From an uncultured Anaerococcus sp. (GTDB lineage Bacteria > Bacillota > Clostridia > Tissierellales > Peptoniphilaceae), in the NCBI RefSeq assembly GCF_943912385.1, contig NZ_CALTTY010000001.1, positions 124,001 to 188,000 of the forward strand: a stretch of 64,000 nucleotides of DNA. Reading direction: 5' to 3'. The stretch's first letter is position 1; the number at the start of each line of letters is the position of its first letter. The position numbers and the translations under genes are program-made. This document shows positions 49,366 through 56,266 of this stretch, in pieces. The notes beneath the pieces are model-generated. The model had not been told where the DNA came from, did not search any database, and worked only from the letters and a program-made list of their open reading frames with translations.

Positions 49366-50357
49366 TGCCTATAGTAGATACAAAAGAAGATTTAAAAAGA
49401 TATAATGAATTCGTAAGAAATTCAGAATACGGAAGACCCATGCAGGATACCCACTGGTCGGATATAAAGAGCAATTGGACTAGCGACTATGTTTACATAG
49501 AAGAAAATAAACAAATAATCGCAGCTATGTCAGTAATAGGAATTAAAAATACCAATGGTAAGCACTTTTTATACGCACCAAGAGGACCAGTTTGTGATTT
49601 TAGAGACACAAAATTAGTAGAAGCTCTTATAAAGGAATCTGAGCCTCTAAAGGAAAAATATGATGCCTTTCTTCTAAGAATGGATCCTGAAATAAATTTC
49701 GATGAAAAACTAGTCTATGATTATAGAAAACTTGGTTATGATTTTAGGTCGGTAGGTATAGATACCCACTTATTCACCCAGCCAAGGTATAATATGATAA
49801 TAGACCTAAGCAGTCATGATGAAGATGAAATATTTAAAAATTTTTCATCTAAGGGAAGGTATAATGTTAGAAAATCAATTAGATCTGGTATAAAAACAGT
49901 AAAAAAGACTGATAAGGAAGGTCTTGATATATTCTACGAATTAACTAAGATTATGGCAGAAAGACAAGAGATAGGTCATAGGCCAAAAGACTATTATGAA
50001 AGGCTGGTAGAATACCTAAATGCTGAAATCTTTATTTCATATTTTGAAGATAAGCCTCTCTCAGCTTCCCTTCTCGTTCCTTATGGAAAAAAAGTCTACT
50101 ACCTATATGCAGCAAGTTCAAATGAAATGAGAAATAAGATGCCGAATTACAATATGATTTGGGAAGAGATAAAATGGGCTGTTGAAAATGGGTATGACTA
50201 TCTAGATCTAGGTGGTACTTTTTCTCTAGATAGTCAAGATGGGCTGTATAGGTTCAAGCAAGCTTTCTGTTATCCTGATAAGTATTCAAACTTTATAGGA
50301 GAGCTTGATGTAGTTTATGATAGGGAAAAATACGAAGAATTTTTAATAACAAAATAA
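49365..50357 (+). CDS. FemAB-family aminoacyltransferase
   Basis: A 330-residue GNAT-fold protein of the Fem/Mur-ligase-independent family, which adds amino acids from aminoacyl-tRNA to lipid II cross-bridges. FLYAPRGPVCDF, the ARPR-equivalent core LLRMDPEINFDE, TQPRYNMIIDLS, SKGRYNVRKSIRSGIKT, AERQEIGHRPKDYY and GYDYLDLGG near the C-terminus fit the family. The added amino acid is not deducible. The ATG shares its A with the folD-like stop, so translation is coupled. A shared terminator with tpx follows. Confidence 0.88.
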   Translation: MPIVDTKEDLKRYNEFVRNSEYGRPMQDTHWSDIKSNWTSDYVYIEENKQIIAAMSVIGIKNTNGKHFLYAPRGPVCDFRDTKLVEALIKESEPLKEKYDAFLLRMDPEINFDEKLVYDYRKLGYDFRSVGIDTHLFTQPRYNMIIDLSSHDEDEIFKNFSSKGRYNVRKSIRSGIKTVKKTDKEGLDIFYELTKIMAERQEIGHRPKDYYERLVEYLNAEIFISYFEDKPLSASLLVPYGKKVYYLYAASSNEMRNKMPNYNMIWEEIKWAVENGYDYLDLGGTFSLDSQDGLYRFKQAFCYPDKYSNFIGELDVVYDREKYEEFLITK

Positions 50358-50366
50358 AAACATATT

Positions 50367-50410
50367 AAAAATCCTCTCGTTTTGGTAAAAGTTCAAATGA
50401 GAGGATTTTT
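50367..50410. terminator. bidirectional terminator between femAB-like gene and tpx
   Basis: 12-bp perfect stem AAAAATCCTCTC/GAGAGGATTTTT with a 20-nt loop. Confidence 0.85.
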
Positions 50411-50413
50411 CGT

Positions 50414-50926
50414 TTACTTATCTAATTCTTTAGCAATCTTAATAGCATCTTCGTATTCTGGTAGGTCAGTATTTTGCTCTAGATATTCTGCGTACTTAAT
50501 GGTATTATCTTTATCTAAAACAAAGACAGATCGGTTTAGTAATTTTAATTCCTCAATGAGGGTACCATACTTACTTGAAAATTCACTCTGGTTATAATCA
50601 GATACAAACTTTACCTTATCAGTATTTTTAACCCTCTTAAATCTTTGCTGGGCAAATGGAAGGTCATTTGATATACTGATTACTACAACATCATCAGATA
50701 AAGATTCAGTTGCCTTTTGGAACATCTTAGTTTGTAACTCACATACATCAGAATCAAGGGAGGGGACTACAGATAAAATTTTTATTTTACCTTCTTCTTC
50801 ATCATAGAAGTTGTATGGAGTTAGATCCATATTATGAGCCTTAAAATCTGGGGCTAAATCACCAACCTTAAGTTCATTTCCTTCTACTGTAATGTCGACA
50901 GTACCGAATTTTCCTTTTCTTGACAT
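50414..50926 (-). CDS. tpx: thiol peroxidase Tpx with a single cysteine
   Basis: A 170-residue peroxiredoxin reducing hydroperoxides. Family features: VGDLAPDFKAHNMDL, LSVVPSLDSDVCELQT with peroxidatic Cys62, ISNDLPFAQQRF and LLNRSVFVLDKDNTI near the C-terminus. The resolving Cys (normally ~33 residues downstream in RFCG) is absent; Cys62 is the only cysteine, so it must work as a 1-Cys enzyme or pair with another thiol. TAAGGAG SD. A 13-bp dyad overlaps its promoter. Confidence 0.93.
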   Translation of the reverse strand: MSRKGKFGTVDITVEGNELKVGDLAPDFKAHNMDLTPYNFYDEEEGKIKILSVVPSLDSDVCELQTKMFQKATESLSDDVVVISISNDLPFAQQRFKRVKNTDKVKFVSDYNQSEFSSKYGTLIEELKLLNRSVFVLDKDNTIKYAEYLEQNTDLPEYEDAIKIAKELDK

Positions 50927-50943
50927 ATTTTCTCCTTACTGTA

Positions 50944-50981
50944 CTTTGTAATAAAACCCTTATTAATATTTTATTACAAAG
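50944..50981. promoter_or_regulatory. 13-bp perfect dyad overlapping the tpx promoter
   Basis: CTTTGTAATAAAA (50944-50956) and TTTTATTACAAAG (50969-50981) are exact inverted copies 12 nt apart. They sit 18 nt upstream of the tpx ATG and cover the -10 region, the expected place for a redox-responsive repressor. It is not a canonical PerR box. Confidence 0.7.
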
Positions 50982-50995
50982 ATAATAAATATCAA
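50968..50995 (-). promoter_or_regulatory. promoter of tpx
   Basis: Minus-strand TTGATA (50995-50990), 16-bp spacer, TAAAAT (50973-50968). The -10 lies inside the dyad at 50944-50981. Confidence 0.6.
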
Positions 50996-51027
50996 TATAA
51001 TTGTAAAAATAAATAAAGTAGGACTTA

Positions 51028-51056
51028 TTGTAAATTAGGCAAGGATGAGGTATAAT
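51028..51056 (+). promoter_or_regulatory. sigma-A promoter of rplY
   Basis: TTGTAA (51028-51033), 17-bp spacer, TATAAT (51051-51056), 29 nt before the ATG. Confidence 0.75.
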
Positions 51057-51085
51057 TAGCTAGTATGAATAAATAAGGAGGCAAA

Positions 51086-51739
51086 ATGGCTAAAATAGTT
51101 TTACAAGCAGATAAAAGAACAGCTACTGGTAAAAACCAAGTAAAAAAAATTAGAAATAATGAACTAATACCAGGAGTTGTTTATGCTAAAAATCAAGAAA
51201 ACCTAAATGTTCAATTTACAGCTAGAGATTTTGAAAAAGTACTTAGACAAGCTGGAACATCTACAATTATTTCATTAGATATCGCTGGTGATGATAAGGA
51301 AGTTCTTATCAAGGATTTCGAAAGTCACCCATACAAAAATCAATTCCTACATGTTGATTTCCAAGCAATCGACCAAAACGAAACAATCAGAGTTACTGTA
51401 CCAGTAGCCCTAGTAAATAGAGACGACATGGATGAAGTTGAAGGTGTACTAGTACAAAACCTTGAAACTGTTGACGTTGAATGTCTACCAAGATACATCC
51501 CACAAACAGCTGATGTTGATGTTAAGGAAATGGAAATTGGTGACAATATGACTATAGCTGACCTTGATATCTTTGCAGATGAAAATATTACTATTCTTGA
51601 AGATGAAGATGAAGTAGTATGCTCACTACAAGAAGTATCTGAAGAAGAAATCATAGAAGATGAAGAAGCTGAAGAAGCAGATGCAGCAGACGTACCAACA
51701 GTTGATGAAACTGAAGAAGACGAAGAAGACGCTGAATAA
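51086..51739 (+). CDS. rplY: 50S ribosomal protein L25/CTC family
   Basis: A 217-residue 5S rRNA-binding protein. N-terminal L25 domain with RTATGKNQVKKIRNNELIPG, VLIKDFESHPYKNQFLHVDF and the longer TL5/CTC C-terminal domain (ETVDVECLPRYIPQTADVDV), ending in a very acidic tail. The CTC form is made under general stress in Bacillus. It is monocistronic with strong SD AAGGAGG and its own terminator. Confidence 0.95.
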   Translation: MAKIVLQADKRTATGKNQVKKIRNNELIPGVVYAKNQENLNVQFTARDFEKVLRQAGTSTIISLDIAGDDKEVLIKDFESHPYKNQFLHVDFQAIDQNETIRVTVPVALVNRDDMDEVEGVLVQNLETVDVECLPRYIPQTADVDVKEMEIGDNMTIADLDIFADENITILEDEDEVVCSLQEVSEEEIIEDEEAEEADAADVPTVDETEEDEEDAE

Positions 51740-51744
51740 TTTAT

Positions 51745-51780
51745 AAAACCATTGATCTTGTAATGGACAATGGTTTTTTT
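51745..51780 (+). terminator. rplY terminator
   Basis: AAAACCATTG/CAATGGTTTT stem with a 13-nt loop and T-run. Confidence 0.88.
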
Positions 51781-51825
51781 ATTTGTGAATTTTTATCCTG
51801 GTAAAATATTTTGTTTATTTTCCTC

Positions 51826-51855
51826 TAGACTAAAATAAGCCTTTTATAGTATAAT
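51826..51855 (+). promoter_or_regulatory. promoter giving leaderless tmk mRNA
   Basis: TAGACT (51826-51831), 18-bp spacer, TATAAT (51850-51855), then only ATACAT before the ATG at 51862. No SD is present. This is the same geometry as the trmN6-type gene. Confidence 0.6.
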
Positions 51856-51861
51856 ATACAT

Positions 51862-52485
51862 ATGAACGGTAAATTTATAGTTTTTGAAGGGCCAGATGGG
51901 TCCGGCAAAACAACAATAATAAACAAAGTAAAAGAGAAACTAGAAGAAAATAATTACCCCATAAGCTATTATAGGGAGCCAGGTGGTACTTATATTTCAG
52001 AAAAAATTAGGTCAATTATTATAGATAATGACAACCACATGATGGATGCCAAGACAGAAGCCCTTTTGTTTGCCTCATCCAGGGCCCAGCTTGTTGCCGA
52101 AAAAATTTTACCAGATCTAAAAGAAGGTAAAATTGTAATTTGTGATCGCTTCGTCATGTCATCCCTTCTCTACCAAGGACTTGGTAGAAGATTGGGTATA
52201 GATAATATAAAAAATCTAAATGACTTTGCAACAGAAGGTTTAAAGGCTGATTTGACCTTATTTTTTAATATAGACTACAAGACAGCCCTAGAAAGAAAAA
52301 GAGCAAATTTCTCACCTGATAGGTTAGAAAACGAAGATTTTTCCTTCCATAAAGAAATTTTTGATGGCTATCTAAAAATGGCCGAACTTTATAAGGATGA
52401 AATAAAAAAAGTCGATGCTAATAAATCTATAGAGGATTTAACTAGGGATGTTTTAGAGATTATAAATTCATTATTGGAGGACTAG
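51862..52485 (+). CDS. tmk: thymidylate kinase
   Basis: A 207-residue kinase making dTDP from dTMP. P-loop GPDGSGKTT at residues 9-17, the DR(Y/F/V) motif at ICDRFVMSSLLYQG near 93 and REPGGTYISEKIR near 40 are all present. There is no ribosome binding site; a -10 box 6 nt from the ATG suggests leaderless expression. darA begins 1 nt after the stop. Here it heads the tmk-darA-holB-ricT cluster of Firmicutes. Confidence 0.96.
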   Translation: MNGKFIVFEGPDGSGKTTIINKVKEKLEENNYPISYYREPGGTYISEKIRSIIIDNDNHMMDAKTEALLFASSRAQLVAEKILPDLKEGKIVICDRFVMSSLLYQGLGRRLGIDNIKNLNDFATEGLKADLTLFFNIDYKTALERKRANFSPDRLENEDFSFHKEIFDGYLKMAELYKDEIKKVDANKSIEDLTRDVLEIINSLLED

Positions 52486-52486
52486 G

Positions 52487-52816
52487 ATGAAATTATTAGT
52501 TGCTATAGTGCAAGATGCAGATGTTAATTTCCTAATTGATGCCCTAACAGAAAAAGGCTATAGGGTCACCAAACTTTCAACTACGGGTGGATTTCTCAAA
52601 AAAGGAAATACTACTCTTTTAATCGGTGTTGAAGAAGAAAAACTTGACGAAGCCCTAGGTATTATTGAAAAAAATTGCAAGAAGAGAAATACCACAACAA
52701 CAATAATAAACCCAACTGGAGAAAGCTCACTAATAAGCTCAACCGTACCTATAGAAATAAGTGTGGGTGGAGCTATAATATTTATTATTGATGTAGAACA
52801 ATATATCCAACTATGA
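52487..52816 (+). CDS. darA: cyclic di-AMP receptor DarA (PII-like)
   Basis: A 109-residue PII-fold protein (formerly YaaQ/PstA). KLLVAIVQDADVNFLIDALT at the start, RVTKLSTTGGFLKKGNTTLL in the ligand region and the C-terminal VGGAIIFIIDVEQYIQL match the family, which binds c-di-AMP. The downstream target of DarA is not defined. It sits between tmk and holB as in Bacillus, overlapping holB by 4 nt. SD GGAGG is within the end of tmk. Confidence 0.94.
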   Translation: MKLLVAIVQDADVNFLIDALTEKGYRVTKLSTTGGFLKKGNTTLLIGVEEEKLDEALGIIEKNCKKRNTTTTIINPTGESSLISSTVPIEISVGGAIIFIIDVEQYIQL

Positions 52817-53604
52817 GTCTTTTAGAAAGGCAGCTAGAAAATAAAACTCTCTCAAATGCATATATTATTGAAAGTGAAGACTTAGCCTACAACTTAGCCT
52901 ATGCTAAGGATTTTTCTAAAAAAGTCTTTAGGTCTTTTAATGTATCAGATAATATATATAATAATCCTGATTTTGAAATTATAGATAAGGATACTATAGA
53001 TATAGGGACTGTAAGAAACCTATTAAAAGACCTGGTAATAAGACCAATTAATAATAAAATTAAGATTTATATAATAAATAATGCTCAAAATATGAGAATA
53101 GAGGCAGCCAATGCAATGCTTAAAAGTCTCGAAGAATTAAAATCCTATTCTCTTTTAATATTTACAACGGATAACAAGGGTAAAATGCTTGAGACAATTA
53201 GGTCTAGGTGTCAGGTAATTTCTTTAGATAGTAAAAATTCTAATCTAGATATTGATGTAGAAAGACTTTTAGAGATTTTTACTGAGGTCTATGAGGGAGA
53301 TTTATCAACTTTTTATAAGGAAAAAGATTTTTTAAATTCATTTAAAGAGGAAAAAAATAATCTAGTAGCTGGTCTTATAAAAATCTTTTCTGATATTCTT
53401 AGTTATAAATATTTAGATATAGATGATACGACTAGCTATTATTATAATATAGAAAGATTAAAGGCTATGAAGCTTGATCAAATAGAAAGACTCTTAAATA
53501 AGTTAGAAAAGATATCTAGATCTTATAAAAATAACATCAATTATGAATTAAGTGTAGAGAATATATTTTTTAATATATATAAAGAAGGTAGGAACGGTAA
53601 ATGA
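52813..53604 (+). CDS. holB: DNA polymerase III delta' subunit
   Basis: A 263-residue clamp-loader subunit, shorter than Bacillus HolB (~330). It lacks a P-loop and the zinc cysteines found in other delta-prime proteins; the AAA+ core is recognised by IKIYIINNAQNMRIEAANAMLKSLEE and FTTDNKGKMLETIRSRCQVI. Identity is supported strongly by location between darA and ricT. It overlaps both (4-nt each), so the cluster is one coupled unit. Confidence 0.9.
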   Translation: MSLLERQLENKTLSNAYIIESEDLAYNLAYAKDFSKKVFRSFNVSDNIYNNPDFEIIDKDTIDIGTVRNLLKDLVIRPINNKIKIYIINNAQNMRIEAANAMLKSLEELKSYSLLIFTTDNKGKMLETIRSRCQVISLDSKNSNLDIDVERLLEIFTEVYEGDLSTFYKEKDFLNSFKEEKNNLVAGLIKIFSDILSYKYLDIDDTTSYYYNIERLKAMKLDQIERLLNKLEKISRSYKNNINYELSVENIFFNIYKEGRNGK

Positions 53605-54410
53605 ATGTAGTCGGAATAAGGTTTAAGGAGGCTGGAAAAATTTATTATTTTTCCTCAAATAACTTAGATCTTAATTTTAAGGACAGGGTAATTGTAGAAA
53701 GTGCAAATGGTGTAGACCTTGCAGAAGTTGCCCTGAAAAATATAGAAATAGATAAAGATAAGTTTGATAAGCCTCTGTCAAATGTTATAAGAAAAGCAAA
53801 TGACAGGGACTTAGAGGTATATATAAAAAACCAAATAGATGCAAAGAAAGCTATAAAAACTGCCCAAGAAAAAGCAGATTTTTATAGGCTTAAGATGAAG
53901 TTTGTAGATAGTGAATATAGCTTTGATAGGTCCAAGATAACCTTTTATTTTACAGCTGAAAATAGGGTGGATTTTAGAACCCTTGTCAAGGACCTGGCAT
54001 CTTTATATAGAAATAGGATTGAATTAAGGCAGATAGGGGTCAGAGATCATGCCAAGCTTAAAGATTTCTATGGATGCTGTGGTCAAAAGTCTTGTTGCTC
54101 AAGATTTATGACAGACTTTACCCCCCTGTCTATAAAAATGGCTAAAGACCAGGGGATTACCCTAGATCCTGCTAAAATTTCTGGTGTATGCGGTAGATTA
54201 ATGTGTTGTTTATCATTTGAGGAAGATAATTATGTAAAAGCAAAAAAAGCCATGCCCAAACCAGGAACTAAGGTTGAAACAGAAGATGGTAGGGGAATAG
54301 TTCTTTCAAATGATTATGTAAAGGAAGTATCTAAAATCAGAGTAAAAACTATAGATGACGATGAATTAGAGGGATTTTACAAGTTAAAAGATCTTAAGAA
54401 ATGTAAGTGA
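53601..54410 (+). CDS. ricT: PSP1/RicT family regulator (YaaT)
   Basis: A 269-residue Fe-S protein. The PSP1 domain shows VVGIRFKEAGKIYYFSS and DFRTLVKDLASLYRNRIELR. The Cys cluster GCCGQKSCCSRFM and SGVCGRLMCCLSFE binds iron-sulfur. In Bacillus RicT works with RicA/RicF to control RNase Y cleavage and sporulation entry; partner genes are not next to it here. It is the last gene of the tmk unit. Confidence 0.93.
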   Translation: MNVVGIRFKEAGKIYYFSSNNLDLNFKDRVIVESANGVDLAEVALKNIEIDKDKFDKPLSNVIRKANDRDLEVYIKNQIDAKKAIKTAQEKADFYRLKMKFVDSEYSFDRSKITFYFTAENRVDFRTLVKDLASLYRNRIELRQIGVRDHAKLKDFYGCCGQKSCCSRFMTDFTPLSIKMAKDQGITLDPAKISGVCGRLMCCLSFEEDNYVKAKKAMPKPGTKVETEDGRGIVLSNDYVKEVSKIRVKTIDDDELEGFYKLKDLKKCK

Positions 54411-54475
54411 TAACTATTATCAAGCTGTATAAATAATCATAAATTATAGTAATCGAGTATAAAACTATAAAATAT

Positions 54476-54504
54476 TTGACAAATAATGAATAAGGTTGTA
54501 TACT
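54476..54504 (+). promoter_or_regulatory. sigma-A promoter of the ferredoxin gene
   Basis: TTGACA (54476-54481), 17-bp spacer, TATACT (54499-54504). Confidence 0.88.
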
Positions 54505-54532
54505 ATAATCATAACAAACAAGGAGGAAAATT

Positions 54533-54706
54533 ATGGCATATAGAATAGATGAAAATACTTGTATTTCTTGTGGAGCATGCGAAGGTGAATGCCCAGTAGG
54601 AGCAATCTCACAAGGTGATGCTGCTTACGAAATTGACGCAGATGCTTGTATTGATTGTGGTGCTTGCGCAGCAGTTTGCCCAGTAGAAGCAATCGACCAA
54701 GAATAA
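54533..54706 (+). CDS. 2[4Fe-4S] ferredoxin
   Basis: A 57-residue clostridial-type ferredoxin. Two CxxCxxCxxxCP motifs, CISCGACEGECP (about 10-21) and CIDCGACAAVCP (about 39-50), each followed by VxAI, give two cubane clusters for low-potential electron transfer. The codon use is that of a highly expressed gene. ATG has AAGGAGGAAAATT directly upstream. It has its own strong promoter and terminator. The small size makes it easy to miss. Confidence 0.97.
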   Translation: MAYRIDENTCISCGACEGECPVGAISQGDAAYEIDADACIDCGACAAVCPVEAIDQE

Positions 54707-55064
54707 TTAAAGTACATAAAATAAAAGACCACTAGGTCTTAGGACACCGATGGATTTAACTCAGGTTAGATTGATCGGTGTTTTTAATTTAAGACTCTTT
54801 ATTATTAATTGTAAGGGCTTAGTTTTAAAGTAATATTGTTTAGTAGATGTCATTATATTAAAAATAGAAAGATTAAATTTTATTATTTGAATTGACCTCG
54901 ACTATATAAGTCTTAGTTAAATTTTTCAAGTAAAGGATAATCTAGTCTAGGAAATCAAACTAATATTTCCTTTCTTCTAGGGTATAGTATGGATATGTGA
55001 TAATTCCGGTAAATCTACATACTGTTCTATAAGGAGAAATTGATATAATTATAGGAGATAAACT
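54707..55064. other. 358-bp intergenic region
   Basis: It holds a small AAGACC/GGTCTT hairpin (54726-54740) and the ferredoxin terminator. After that, only AT-rich sequence is visible with a weak GGAAAT/ATTTCC inverted pair (54950-54972). No ORF, RNA gene or convincing promoter was found. Confidence 0.6.
54744..54785 (+). terminator. ferredoxin gene terminator
   Basis: ACACCGAT (54744-54751) pairs with ATCGGTGT (54774-54781) around a 22-nt loop, then TTTTT. Confidence 0.75.
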
Positions 55065-56234
55065 ATGGACTACCAATATATAATAAATCAAATCTACAAC
55101 TTAATAACGGATAATCAATTTTTAGGTTTTGCTATAGGGATTTTTCTTGTTATGGTTTTATTTTTTATTATATCAAAGACCTTTAGAAAATCTGGTCTCT
55201 TTCTTTTAGCTACTACTTTTCTAATTGATTACTCAATCAAATCTTTGCCCTTTGATATTTATGGCTATTACCCACAAGTTCAAATGGCAATCCTAGTTCT
55301 ATATGGTCTAGGTGCCTTAAACTTTTTAATTAGGGTAGTGATTATGCTTGTTAAGATCAAAAAGAAACTAAAGGATGAAAAAGAAAAATCAAGCCTAAAT
55401 AACTTTTTTAAGTTTACTGGTTGTAGACCATTTTTTCTTATGTTAATTATTAACCTTGTAAACTATAATAATTTTATTCCAAAAAATATATTAAGTCTTC
55501 TTACAAGTCTTTCTTTCCTTTATATGGCTTTTAGGACTCTTTATTCAACCTACCTATACCTAAGTGAAAAGGAATCCATTACCATTAAGGATGATATGAA
55601 TTTTGAAGATATAAAGGCTTACCTGGATGATGAAAGACCTAGAAAGACAAGGGAAAATCAAAATAAGGGTAGGATAGTTAAAAAAAATACTCGATCTGAT
55701 AGTAAAGAAGAGATAGATTTTGATAATAAGGCTAAGGAAAAACAAAACATAGCTGGACCGATTTCAATATCTGAGATTAATAAAGAAGCTAAAAGTGAAG
55801 AAATATTTAAAAATATTAAGGAAGATATATTAGATAACGAGGTAATAAGCTTTATTGAAAAATCAAACCCTAATTTTACAGAAGTATCAATCACAAATTT
55901 AAAATCTAAAGAAGTACATGTCTATACTAGTGAAAAAGCCCACTTCAGTATAGAAGAAGACGATGAATACAAGGTGAGACTAAAATTTGATGAAATAAAT
56001 GATTATGATTATGGAAGGTTTATGGACCTTATAATAGCCTACGGGGTTGAAAAAGAAGGATACAAGTTTGAACTAAGAGTAACTTCAAAAATTAACCAGG
56101 ACTTTAAATTAGTCTTCTTTGATCCTAGCCAAATAAAAGGCATAGGAAATGATGAAAGTTATAACCCGTCTGGTAGGGAAATTGTTATGAACTTTCCCAA
56201 ATATAAGATTAATCTAATTAAGGGAAATTATTAA
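55065..56234 (+). CDS. membrane protein of unknown function
   Basis: Not recognised. A 389-residue protein with about four to five N-terminal transmembrane helices (residues ~15-40, 43-62, 70-95, 122-145 and 148-165) joined by short loops, one with a Lys-rich patch (KIKKKLKDEKEKSS). The C-terminal ~215 residues are soluble, acidic/basic mixed, with a VYTSEKAHFSIEEDDEY-type beta-rich end. TAGGAG SD. It is followed by tex after 32 nt and may be co-transcribed. A signalling or adaptor role cannot be inferred. Confidence 0.7.
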   Translation: MDYQYIINQIYNLITDNQFLGFAIGIFLVMVLFFIISKTFRKSGLFLLATTFLIDYSIKSLPFDIYGYYPQVQMAILVLYGLGALNFLIRVVIMLVKIKKKLKDEKEKSSLNNFFKFTGCRPFFLMLIINLVNYNNFIPKNILSLLTSLSFLYMAFRTLYSTYLYLSEKESITIKDDMNFEDIKAYLDDERPRKTRENQNKGRIVKKNTRSDSKEEIDFDNKAKEKQNIAGPISISEINKEAKSEEIFKNIKEDILDNEVISFIEKSNPNFTEVSITNLKSKEVHVYTSEKAHFSIEEDDEYKVRLKFDEINDYDYGRFMDLIIAYGVEKEGYKFELRVTSKINQDFKLVFFDPSQIKGIGNDESYNPSGREIVMNFPKYKINLIKGNY

Positions 56235-56266
56235 TTTGTACACTTTAAAAAAACACTAAGGAAATT

